Origin: Lutraria lutraria
Taxonomy: Eukaryota; Mollusca; Bivalvia; Venerida; Mactridae
Direction: 5' to 3'
Length of the DNA stretch: 64,000 nucleotides
Assembly (NCBI GenBank): GCA_964023205.1
Contig: OZ026850.1
Coordinates: 580,368-644,367 of the forward strand
This document shows, piece after piece, positions 35,801 through 46,100 of the stretch (position 1 is the first letter of the stretch; every line of letters begins with the position of its first letter). A model generated the notes under the pieces. The model did not search any database. It was not told the DNA's origin and saw only the letters and a program-made list of their open reading frames with translations. The translations under genes and the position numbers were made by a program.

Positions 35801-38547
35801 CACACTTTCACAAGAGTTTGTTCATCTGTGATGGAAGTATTGTCATCATCGTTCGTGCAGTCTGTAATGGAAATATGAAACATTGCAAAAAAACTTTTTT
35901 AGCTCACCTGATTCATCTGACTCTAGCGCCTTCATTTATTCACCAATCCTAATCATATTTACAAAGAATGTGTATAACCTTATGGTTTTGGACATGTTAA
36001 GGTATGGGTGGAATCGGACCACAACTTGAAGAGTTATGGGCCCTTGGATTAGAAAATTTGCTACATTTTAGCTTGTTTAACAGTATTATACCTTCATTGT
36101 TGGTTTTGATCTCAAAATCTACGTAAAAATTAGTTTACGAGATGGAAACTATATTACCTGGTCATTGATTATTGGCCTTTGTTCTCAGGTGAGCGATAAA
36201 GGGCCAATGTGGCCCTTTTGTGTTTTTTTGGCATCACTTGAGTTTTTGTGTTTCTCAAATGATTTGTCTTCCTCTTATTTGTGTATGATAGAAATTATTG
36301 CAGATGGGCATAAAGTGTTACACCTGGGACCGTTGGTTCAAATTTCTCAATAACTCAAGAAATATTTCATGGATTGGTTTCATATTTTACATGACAGTGC
36401 ATAATAATAAATACAGGTCAAGTTTGATATGTGATAAAATTCAAACATTTTCACAGGAGTTATGGCCCCTTTTTACTAAGCTCTCAGCAGGGCCATTCTT
36501 GTCCTCTGAACACTTTTCTAATTAAACTTATTTTTTTCACTAGTGACTTCTGTATTACGCAATGATAATTCCATTTCTCAAAATGACTCTCAGTATAGTT
36601 CATAAGCCTTGAATCAGTATTCAAACTAAAAGTAAATTTTAATGAGATCTGTTTCAGTCTGGCATTAATTTATGTAACTACTGTTTTCTGACTTTTTTTA
36701 TCACGGCAGCACCTGAGTCAGAATCTGTTTCAAGCAAAAACTTCCATGTAGCTCATAACTATAAGAGGTAGCAATATGAAACTTCAGGTGGATTGATCTC
36801 ACTTAGGCAGTGAACAGACGAGCATTGGTATCACTCACAGCACTCTTGTTCATGATCATGTAACCAAAAACAAAATGTTTTGTACACCTTACCATTGTTT
36901 AAATTAGTCAGATTTTCAATCTCTTCTTGATATCTTGTTGTCAGCTCATCAGCCAGGAATGCTGTGTTAGTGGCATGTAGAGCCTCCAGAAATCTTTCAA
37001 AGGCAGTTGGACCTTTACGCTGTAGAACCAAAAGCAGGCTTGATATTTTATCATGATTTGTTCTTTCAGCCTGAAATAGATGTTTACACGTATAGTACAA
37101 CCTCTCTAGAGCAGCCCTCTCTTGAGCAATAATCTCCCTTCAACAACAGAATGAAGTTTGAAAGAGGATATATTAGAGTCACTCCGTCAGTCGGTCGGTC
37201 ATGGTCAGTCTGTCCGCATTAAGTATGTGGAGTGAACTACTTCCACATTCTTCAGGATTGCAATGAAACTTGAAATATGTTATCACTATGAACTGTAAAT
37301 GTGCAAGACACAATTTTCATGCCCAGCGATTCACTCATTGCAGAGTTATGTCCCCTTGAACTCAGCTGTATAATGTACTGTTGCATTCTTAGTGTCAAAG
37401 CGGTGACAGGGGTATTAGTCACCTCTGTGACAGCTCTTGTTTTCACTGCACAATTTAACTATTAGTTCGACCTCTAGAGCAGCAACCTTTCAACAACAAC
37501 AAAATAGTTTTGCTACTGCCAAAGGAAGTTGCTTTGGAGAGGTTGCTTTGTTTTTACAAAAATCTTTACTAAAATATTCTGTAAGATTATGCAAGAATAC
37601 TAATCTTGGGGTAGAATTTTTCTTAGCCAAGATATTTTTTACTGTGTTTAGTAAAATAATTAAGAATCTTTTTGAATACAGGTCATGTAGGATACTACAT
37701 AGTCATGCTATGTTGTGTACCATCATTTTGGTTTAATAATATAGCACAGTGTTACAAAGCTTAGTGGCTCAGATGAACCGATATTATGTATCTGTACAAA
37801 AATACTGATATTCAATAGTTAAAATGTCTTGATATTTATCAAATGCTCAACTTTTATGAATTGAAATTTGGCGCAGAGCCCTGTACACAATACACAGTCA
37901 GTATGACCCGATTCAGGAGGGAATTTTATGTCTTCATCAAGAAACACCATAAAAATATGTAATCATTAAAGGAAAATGATTGAAATTGCCATAAACAGTT
38001 CTAAATTGACAAAAATTGAAACAAAATTTGTGAAACCATGAGTCAACAAAAAATTACAATACAGTAATGAAAGTACTCATGGAAAATGAACTTACATAGA
38101 CTTGCACTGTAACATGGTATGGGAACTAGTTAAACAATTACATGGCGGATGTAGAAAAACATAGCACTTTGGTCCGCATGAAAATTCATGTACGCCAATA
38201 GAGCCAGTGACAGCTATGGAAGGCAGAACTATGTTCAGTTCCAGTGAATGAAATTTGCCATAAAGAGTTCTAAATTGACAAAAAATGAAACAAAATTTGT
38301 GGAACCGTGTGAGAACAAAATTATGATACATTAACGATTGACTTTAATCAAATGTAGAGCCCTGATATCATTGAATTCTATAAAAAAGGTTAGGGGTAGA
38401 AAAACAGTTTACCTGTATAGATTCGGCACTTTCTGGTGTCAGTACGCCCTGGGCCTCCAAGAAATCTATGACGCCATTTTCCAAATGTAGATTTTGTTTA
38501 ATAAATTGTTTATTTTTACTAAACACCTGTCTAGCTGCTTCATCCAT
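32879..38547 (-). CDS. Gene D: CARD and coiled-coil protein, 527 aa, 5 exons
   Basis: Exons run 38413-38547, 36893-37070, 35750-35861, 34208-34417 and 32879-33827, with phases 0, 1, 2 and 2. Their summed length is exactly 528 codons including the stop. The CARD is residues 1 to about 92 (QRKGPTAF). Exon 3 is a 37-codon acidic linker ending near PEVTL, shared with gene C. Exon 4 carries the family linker motif (EPVTIEMVDTLVDQLL, then DCF). Exon 5 begins at the conserved SLLSHVIDL, continues as a coiled coil to about residue 360, and ends in a basic tail that contains TRADKR twice and a C-terminal block (VKLTGKYNK to the stop) shared with C. Intron 3 is almost wholly minisatellite. Closest paralog: C, with 30 of 45 exon-1 residues identical. 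Probable cytosolic scaffold (inference). Confidence 0.88.
34047..34180 (+). repeat. Fragment of the ATGCCCCC interspersed element
   Basis: CATCAAACTTCATATGCAGG, CATGACAACC-like text, CTACAGGACCTG and AAAGGTCAAGGTCACC match the element at 44936. In gene D intron 4. Confidence 0.55.
34473..34653. mobile_element. MITE family M1, full length
   Basis: TACAGTGCAACCTCTCCAAA at left, and CTAGAGAGGTTGTACAGTA at right. Inverted orientation relative to the copy at 15948. In gene D intron 3, 55 bp from exon 4. Confidence 0.75.
34677..35150. repeat. 19-bp minisatellite, AT-rich half with 38-bp dimers
   Basis: Alternating 19-mers AGGTATTCTAAATAAACAT and AGGTATTTTAAATATATTC form about a dozen 38-bp dimers with scattered substitutions. 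Part of gene D intron 3. Confidence 0.85.
35225..35738. repeat. 19-bp minisatellite, homogeneous half
   Basis: About 26 copies of AGGTATTCTGTATAGACAC, nearly identical. The array begins only about 10 bp inside the exon 3 donor of gene D. It has no stop codon in three minus-strand frames, but read-through from exon 3 would stop at once (AGG TAA), so it is not coding. Confidence 0.92.
35899..36220 (+). repeat. Short member of the AGCTCACC...GGCCC element family
   Basis: Starts TTAGCTCACCTG and ends CAGGTGAGCGATAAAGGGCC, then CCCTTTTGTGTTTTT. Compare the longer copy at 48002. In gene D intron 2. Confidence 0.6.
36300..36525 (+). repeat. GAGTTATGGCCCC interspersed repeat
   Basis: ATGGATTGGTTTCATATTTT, GGAGTTATGGCCCCTTTTT and GCTCTCAGCAGGGCCATTC match the copies at 20885 and 30115. 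In gene D intron 2. Confidence 0.55.
37094..37547. mobile_element. MITE family M1, interrupted by a 280-bp insert
   Basis: Left piece 37094-37154 (AGTACAACCTCTCTAGAGCA to ACAACAGAATGA), right piece from 37437 (TTTTCACTGCACAATTTAAC to GGAGAGGTTGC). Between them is unrelated sequence starting AGTTTGAAAGAGGATATATT. The MITE starts 24 bp before gene D exon 2. Confidence 0.7.
38070..38243 (-). repeat. Interspersed repeat family M4, minus strand
   Basis: AAGTACTCATGGAAAATGAA, ACTTTGGTCCGCATGA and CCAGTGACAGCTATGGAAGG are antisense M4 phrases. In gene D intron 1, near exon 1. Confidence 0.6.
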
Positions 38548-39949
38548 AATATAGTATGTGTTTTTTTTTATCTCAATTAGTAGAAAGAAGTCACTGAGAT
38601 AAAGAATAAATTTATTTTTGAAATCAAAATAAAGAAAATAAGTAGTCCATTCTAGTCCATGTACATGTAGTGTTCTTCAATTTTATTAAAGTAATTAAAT
38701 TAAAATCAAATAAAATTCACCATTTAAAAAAAAAAAAGTGGTTTCTTTTCTAATTCCGACTCTGAAGCTCAACTTATAACTTCGACCACCTGTTTTTTAA
38801 TTGGACATGTAACTGATTGTATACTGATATATTAATTAATGAATCAGATATTAATATGATATTTATCATGAGCCTTTTGTCTTTGATTATTTTGTGTTTT
38901 TATGATCTACACTGTATAATTTGATTTAACTACCAAACATCTTCTAATTAATGAGCCTATTCATAGGGAAATAAATGCCCGGTTCTCCTGTATCTTCTCT
39001 CCTCTCACATTGGTGCCTCAGAAATGTCCATTGCTGTGAAATGGGCCGTAAAACAACAGATAAACTAAATAATTTAACGAGGAATGGTGCTTCCATTGCC
39101 TCACTTTTGACCTTTCGACATGCTTTCAAATATTTGTTTAAGTTCCTTACCTACCTACCCTATTTTTATGTGATCAGAAACGAAGAATGAATTTTTTTAC
39201 GCCTTATGTATTTTGTTGAGTTGAGATTTATCATAAGTTCTGAAAAAGGTGTACTTTTGGTGATGGGACATTTATTATAGAGTTTTCAATTTATGAAATA
39301 TGTGATGATGGTTCATTAGTCACTCTTGGCCCAATTATCTCATTTTGAATCAATATTGTTATTGATTATTTTAATTCGATCAATAAATAATATTTATTGT
39401 TTAATTAGGTAAGCATGTTTTTAGCTTACTTAAATTAGATTTCCTTCTTGGTTGAATGTCACTAGCCCTATAAAGCTGTGAGTTCAAATCCCAAAAGGTC
39501 AGTGATTCTACTCAGGTGTAAGTCTGTGGTCTTCCTCCACTGTGATACAAAATTATCACCAAAAGATTTATTTTAAGCCAATGTTAGCAATACAGTTGAA
39601 CTTCTCTGATATAATTCTATTGAAACTTCACCAAACTTTCCATCTTTATTAAAATTCTTGTTCAATGTTAAGAAACCAATTACTGGTATCATATTTAGAG
39701 ACAATAGCATCAACACAAAACAAAGGACAACATAGAAAGGCAGGGAAAGTTTTACAATCCCAATGAAACACCCCTAGAATCAGAACTAAAAATGATAAAG
39801 CAGAATTCAATAACATAAAAAGGGAAATTATGTACACCATTCTCAGGAGAAGAAATATAAACTTGGACGGAATTGGTAAGATGCAGGTATGCTGTTATGA
39901 ACAATAACACAAATACTGGACGCAGAATATGTAGAGGAAAAATATGTAG

Positions 39950-40430
39950 AGGATGAATAGAATGTGCAAGATGAAGAGAATGAAGAAGATGTAGAGAATG
40001 AAGAAGATGTAGAGGATGAAGAAAATGTACAAGATGTACAGGATGAAGAAGATGTACAGAATGAAGAAGATGTAGAGAATGAAGAAGATGTAGAGGATGA
40101 AGAAAATGTACAAGATGTACAGGATGAAGAAGATGTACAGAATGAAGAAGATGTAGAGAATGAAGAAGATGTAGAGGATGAAGAAAATGTACAAGATGTA
40201 CAGGATGAAGAAGATGTACAGAATGAAGAAGATGTAGAGAATGAAGGAGATGTAGAGGATGAAGAAAATGTACAAGATGTACAGGATGAAGAAGATGTAG
40301 AGGATGAAGAAGATGTAGAGGATGAAGAGAATGTAAAGGATTGTACAGAATGAAGAAGATGTGCATGATGTAGAGGATGAAAAAGATGTAGAGTATGAAG
40401 AGGATGTAGAGGAAACAAGTTGGGGAAGCA
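39950..40430. repeat. 81-bp minisatellite between genes D and C
   Basis: Units combine GAAGATGTAGAGAATGAA, GATGTAGAGGATGAAGAAAA and TGTACAAGATGTACAGG; about four 81-bp units plus degenerate edges. A 129-codon plus-strand frame (39964-40353) reads as Asp/Glu/Asn/Val repeats. I treat this as a by-product, because all minus frames are open too. Confidence 0.85.
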
Positions 40431-40568
40431 CATGAGACTAAGCATTTTTTAAGAGGACTGTTACTATGAGTGATATAGAACTGAAACAGACAAAACCAGA
40501 TTCTCTGAAAGAAATCAGTTTGCACCCATATTAGTTCATCTATGTTTTTTTTCACTTCCTATTAGATT

Positions 40569-40574
40569 TTTATT
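40569..40574 (-). other. Candidate polyadenylation signal of gene C
   Basis: AATAAA on the minus strand, 17 bp after the gene C stop codon. The position suits a very short 3' UTR, but in AT-rich DNA the hexamer alone is weak evidence. Confidence 0.35.
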
Positions 40575-40590
40575 CAAATCCTTTGATTTC

Positions 40591-43500
40591 TTATTTGGAA
40601 ACTTTTTTACTCCAAGGTCTTTTAATGGGGAGTTGCATTTTCGTAGATGATTTAAACTTTCCTTGTGCTAAAGTACTTTGTTTATTATATTTTTCGGTCA
40701 GTTTAACCAGAGGTTCAATTGGCTTTGTGATTTTGGTACCCTCTGTCATGTAGTGTAAATTTTCGCAAGAGTTGTACTGTCTCTCTGTATGGACTGTGTC
40801 ATGTCTTCTGCTCATTCTTGAATGGTTTAGAAATTCTCGTGGTGTAATTGGACCATGTCGTATGTTTGCTACGACACTTGGATGACCCCTGCTGACATTA
40901 TAAGACATTCTAGGTGATTTCTTTTTACCAATATCTTCTTGACTTCTGTAACCTTCGAAGTATATGTGATGTTTGTTTCTATGATGGGCGTCATGTGTTA
41001 ATGATGCTTTCTTTTCCTCTTTTTGTGCGGTATTTTCTGACATCTTATTAAATTCTAGTTCATATTCAGCTAGTCTGTGTTTTAGTTTCTGATTTTCTTC
41101 TGTTAAGCATCTCATACGTTTTTCTAATGCATCATCTTTAGTTGCCAATTCTTGTTTCATGTTTTCAACTATTTCTTGTAACTCGGCCTTTTCTTTCATG
41201 TAATCCTTTGAACAATTTTCTAATGTTCGTTCTCGCTCCCTACATGTTTTCTTCCACTCGTGTATTTGTTGAGAATACTTCCTGATCTGGTTAACTTTAC
41301 TTTCAATTTGTTTATCTGATTGTTCCTTCGATGCTTCCAGATCTATGACATGTGACAATAGTGACTTCCCTGGCACCAGATTAAGTATCCTGAAAATCGT
41401 AACATTAGCTTTCTGTTGACAGCTTTCAAAAAGCAAAAAAGAATTTAAGTTGAGAAATTGATCTCAACTTATTGTAAATAAATTCATCATGAATATGATG
41501 AGAATATTTTGATAAAGATAAAAGAAGGCTTTCCAGAAAGTAACGCAAAAAACCTACCTCTCCAAAACATCATGCACCCCTTTAACCCGCTAACCCAAAA
41601 CCCACAGAAACATACATGTAAATGGGGGACCAAAAAATGATATCCTGAGGACTGTACTGCTTTGGAATGGAAATAATGTAACTTTACTACCAATTTTCTG
41701 TTGATTGATTTATGCACTACCTATGTTTTTCCCCAGAGGGGCTGCAGGATTATATAGGAGAATTAGAAATTTGAGGATTTCAGATGTCAAATTTTCCTCC
41801 CATGTGCAGATATTCCTGTCTAATATCCTGTGGGTTTGGTTATTTCAGTGTCAGGACATTATACAGAAAGCGGCACATAGCAAAAATACTTACTCATAAC
41901 AATCTTTCTCGATTTTTAAAAGTCTGTCAAGAAGATCATCCACCATTTCTATGGTAACAAGTTTCGGAGTGTCATGAAACGATAACTCTCGATCATTGAT
42001 ACGGTACAGATGTAACTTTAGTTTGTCATACATGTTGTCCAGACATAGTTGGTTCGGAACAGAATAAGACGACCGCCTGCTGAGGCTTGAGTTTAGCAAG
42101 TTTCTGAAGAAAAAAATGCCATAAATTGGTGTTTATTAGGTTTCTGAAGAAAAAATTAAATAACTGGATTTAGTGTAAATTGATATTTAATTGAAAAAAA
42201 AAACATAAGTGAAAATATTGTATCTCAACTGTGACAGTTCAATACCACATTAAATAGGCAGAGTGATTGTTAAACTAAAAAAAAGTTTTTTTCACAAGCA
42301 AGTTAAGTTAATGTTCAGAAAAATGTTTTATTTTTCTTGTTTTGATGAGACATATGAACCTGATATTCAACAAAACTATGAAGATCATCGGTAAAATATC
42401 ATAAAGCAACATTTATATCGTACAGTAAAACCTCTGAAAACCGGACTCCCTGAAAACCAGACGCCCTGAAAGCTGGACTCCCTGAAAACCAGACACCTTG
42501 AAAACTGGACTCCCTGAAAACTGGACTCCCTGAAAACCAGACTCCCTGAAAACTGGACTCCCTGAAAACTGGACACCCTGAAAACAAGACACCCTGAAAA
42601 CTGGACTCCCTGAAAACCAGACTCCCTGAAAACTGGACTCCCTCAAAAACCAGACTCCCTGAAAACTGGACTCTCTGAAAACCAGACTCCCTGAAAACTG
42701 TACTCTCTGAAAACTGGACTCTCTGAAAACAAGACTCCCTGAAAACTGGACTCTCTGAAAACCAGACTCCCTGAAAACTGGACTCTCTGAAAACAAGACA
42801 CCCTGATAACTGTACTCTCTGAAAACCAGACTCCCTGAAAACTGGACTCCCTGAAAACCAGACTCCCTGGAAACTGGACTCTCTGAAAACCAGACTCCCT
42901 GAAAACTGTACTCTCTGAAAACCGGACTCTCTGAAAACCAGACTCCCTGAAAACTGGACTCTCTGAAAACCAGACTCTCTGAAAACCAGACTTCCTGAAA
43001 ACTGGACTCTCTGAAAATCGGAATTCTCAGAAAACTGGATTTTAGCCCTGTCTAGAAGGGTTCGGTTTTCTGGGGTCCTGTTGTATATAGATCTATAAAT
43101 TGTAATACCCCACACACAGATGTCTGTTATATAAAGTGACTTCTGGCACTTCATCTTGACTTGAGCTCCCCTGGGTTTGGTCATCTGAATTGAAAAAATA
43201 AGTTACATTTAGTTTTAGTAGAAAATGAAATTTGACCTGCAAGGACAAGTCTTTATTGTTTTCTCAGGTCTGAGTCATTAGCTGTCTTGATAAAGCATCT
43301 ACTGGATTGACATGTTGTATGTTCAAAACCACTAAACGTGGAAGGATAACTATTTGATAATAGTCTGATTTCCATATTACAGTTAAATCCTGATTATTCG
43401 AATTCAGGTCCTTAAAATAGTTTTGATAGTTTCTGAAAATCTGTTTCAGTATGATTTACTAAAAAATGATAAACTGTATACTGTCCGTACATTGCAAGGG

Positions 43501-46100
43501 ACTTAACTCTAGTATGTGTGAATGAAAATAAAAATAAAAGATGTATAACAAATACGTTTGATTATTTATCTTTGTTTTATGAATGTAATGAGACGTAATC
43601 GGGACTGTAGATCTTATTTGGATAGTACCGGATATTCGGATGATCGGTCGTCGAATAATCGAGGTTCTGCTGTATGCAGGAAAAGATGTTGTAAAAACAG
43701 GTTATCATTCCCTCAAGAGTACCAAACACAAGAATAGAATTCTGAAGAAGCAAAAACCTAAAAACAAAAGCAGAAAACTAAAAGAAAGCAAAAGATCGAA
43801 AAACAAGAGTAGAAAACTAGAAGAAAGCAAAAGATCGAAAAACAAGAGCAGAAAACTAAAAGAAAGCAAAAGATCGAAAAACAAGAGCAGAAAACTAAAA
43901 GAAAGCAAAAGATCGAAAAACAAGAGCAGAAAACTAAAAGAAAGCAAAAAATCCAAAAACAAAAGCAGAAAACTAAAAGAAATTTCAGAAATACAAAAAA
44001 GAAGAGCAGAAAACAGAATGTACAAAAAATGACTTACCTGTGTTGGACCCATTTAAGCTTTTGTTCTTTTCAAGTTCATATTTTTCTTTCAGTTCATCTG
44101 CTAAGAAATCATTTTTCTCTTCTCTGAGAGCTTCAAGGAGTGTTTCAAAAGCTTTTTGACCTTTTCTTTGCAGAGTTAAAAGCAATGATGATATTTTGTC
44201 ACCATTAGTTTTTTCTGCCTATAATAATAACAGCAAAACAGTTACAGTACCACCTGTCCAGAGTGTCCCTCTCTTGAGCAACAACCTCCCTTCAACAACA
44301 AGATGATTTTTCCCACTGGGAGAATTAACTATTAATTTAACCTCTCTAGAGCATCAACCTCTCAACAACAACATAATTTAGTTTCTCCTGAGGAGTGTTG
44401 CTTTGGAGAGGTTGCACTGTAGATCTGTCATGATCAGACTAGCTTCTTAGAACAGTGATTGTTTTCGCTATATTTACTGCCGAATATAGGCAGTTTCCCC
44501 AAGTAAAATTTCCTTCATTTTTTCCCTAAAATGGCCAGAATTTTCCTCTAACAAGAAGTGTTTTCCACATGATCATGTAAAAAGAAGAAAAATACAACAG
44601 TTTTCTCACTATTGTCACCAATTACAGTGTAGTAATATTTATATTTCTGATTTAAACAACTAAATAATCACATATTCCATAGAAATTAATGTTATTATAT
44701 ATTCCCATTTTGAAATTTGTTTTGATAGGAATGGGTAGTGAGAAAATTTGGAAAAAATTCACTGTAGAACAATTTCAACCCAAGGTTATAAACCTTGAAA
44801 TCAGTCTACTAGCTGAGATCTCGATATTATACTCAACAAAGTCTGGATGAAGAAGTAAAACAGTTTAAAGTTCAAATATATTCAGATCAATTAGACTTAC
44901 AGACAAATGTATCTATATCAGTATTTTTATGCCCCCGCATCGATAGATTGGGGGCATATTGTTTTTGGTCTCTCTGCTTGTCTGTCTGTTTGTCTGTCTG
45001 TTTGTACCAAACTTTAACCTTGCCTATAAAATCAAAATGCTTGCACCTACATTCATCAAACTTCATAATTATGTAGGTTCCTCATGACAACCTCTACAGG
45101 ACCTGGGTATTTTCAGGTCAGTAGGTAAAGGTCAAGGTCACGGGTCCTAGTGTTTAAAAAAATTCCTACATTTCTTTTAGGATACTACTCCTACATTTTC
45201 ATGGGATTTTGACGAAACTTTCACAGACTTGTTGTTACCAAGAACCCCCACACATATATTCCGGGTTTTGTGATTCGATCATTTTTTACAGAATTATGGC
45301 CCTTTGTTTATTTTGTGCGATTGTAACAGCGAAATACTCTTGTTTCCTTGTTTTCTCAAGGGATTTTGATAAAACTTTCATTGAACTATTGTTATCAAGA
45401 TACCCAATGCATGTTGTAAAGGTTTTAAACTTGTTGTTACCAAGAAACCCCACACATATATTCCGGGTTTTGTGATTCGATAAATTTTGACGGAATTATG
45501 GCCCTTTGTTTATTTTGTGCATAATGTAATATATACAGAAACACTTTTTTGTTTGCAACTTCTTCTGTATTTCTCAAGGGATTTTTACCAAACTTTGATA
45601 GAACTATTGCCACCAAGTTCCCCAGCACATATTGTCAGGGTTTTGTGATTCAATCATTTTTAGCAGATTTATGGCCCTTTGTTTGCCTGTACCAAACTTA
45701 AACCTTGCCTATTAAATCAAAAAGCTACCACCTACAATCATCAAACTTCAGATCTTGGTTCATCATGACAATCTTTACAGGACCTGTGCATTTTCAAGTT
45801 AAAGGGCAACCGGAGGGGGCATGGTGTTTATAAAACACATCTTGTTAATCTTAGTTGTTTTGTTAACAATAAAGGACAAAATATGAGATTTGTGGTTGGA
45901 GACTGATCTCAAGTTTTATAACCTCGGACCTCGGACTTACCCTATGTGTCCCCTAATATTCTTACCTGTATAGATTCTACACAATCTGGTGTCAGTATTT
46001 CCTTAGCCTCTAAGTAATCCAGTATACCATTTTCCAGATGTAGATTTTCTTTAATAATTTTTTTATTTTTTCCAAGCACACTCCTAGCTGCTTCATCCAT
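40591..46100 (-). CDS. Gene C: CARD and coiled-coil protein, 466 aa, 5 exons
   Basis: Exons run 45966-46100, 44038-44218, 43109-43184, 41894-42103 and 40591-41389, with phases 0, 1, 2 and 2, the same as gene D. The sum is 467 codons including the stop. The start ATG has an in-frame TAA five codons upstream. The CARD is residues 1 to about 95; its signature reads QRKGQKAF, so the usual Pro is Gln. Exon 3 is short (76 bp) and its donor (GG|GTATTA) is the weakest call in the model. Exon 4 is 210 bp, the same length as in D, and carries VTIEMVDDLLDRLL and DCY. Exon 5 has SLLSHVIDL, a coiled coil (about 215-330) and the tail VKLTEKYNK...KRPWSKK shared with D. Introns 2 and 3 contain 39-bp and 16-bp minisatellites. 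Confidence 0.86.
42421..43085. repeat. 16-bp minisatellite inside MITE-like ends, gene C intron 3
   Basis: About 36 copies of GACTCCCTGAAAACTG/CA. Outer ends TACAGTAAAACCTCTGAAAA and TTTTCTGGGGTCCTGTTGTA are inverted. The right end stops 23 bp from gene C exon 3. Confidence 0.88.
43378..43674. mobile_element. Short pogo/Tigger-like element, gene C intron 2
   Basis: TACAGTTAAATCCTGATTAT at left, and AATAATCGAGGTTCTGCTGT at right, are inverted. Internal TGTCCGTACATTGCAAGG matches the 14378-15331 element in the opposite orientation, so it is a deletion derivative of that family. Confidence 0.65.
43750..43995. repeat. 39-bp minisatellite, gene C intron 2
   Basis: About six units of AACAAGAGCAGAAAACTAAA followed by AGAAAGCAAAAGATCGAAA. 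It begins about 43 bp into the intron after exon 2. The plus-strand Lys/Ser frame it creates is not supported as a gene. Confidence 0.87.
44243..44421. mobile_element. MITE family M1, full length, 24 bp before gene C exon 2
   Basis: TACAGTACCACCTGTCCAGA at left, and GGAGAGGTTGCACTGTA at right. Same orientation and same distance from the exon as the copy in gene D. Confidence 0.78.
44936..45850 (+). repeat. ATGCCCCC...GGGGGCAT interspersed element
   Basis: Opens ATGCCCCCGCATCGATAGAT, closes GGAGGGGGCATGGTGTTTAT. Inside, a unit with TTGTTACCAAGAACCCC, TATATTCCGGGTTTTGTGAT and TTATGGCCCTTTGTTTATTT repeats two to three times. In gene C intron 1. Confidence 0.65.

Noticed and set aside
39752..40555. 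Minus-strand frames up to 267 codons rich in His/Leu/Ser
   Set aside because: They come from the 81-bp minisatellite, which has no stops in any minus frame, and end in unrelated flanks.
42385..43184. A 261-codon minus-strand frame with repeats of Phe-Arg-Glu-Ser type
   Set aside because: Its start is gene C exon 3 and the rest is the 16-bp satellite of intron 3; a consistent splice model removes it.
43640..44052. Plus-strand Lys/Ser-rich frame and its Leu/Phe-rich minus-strand mirror
   Set aside because: Both are products of the 39-bp satellite in gene C intron 2.
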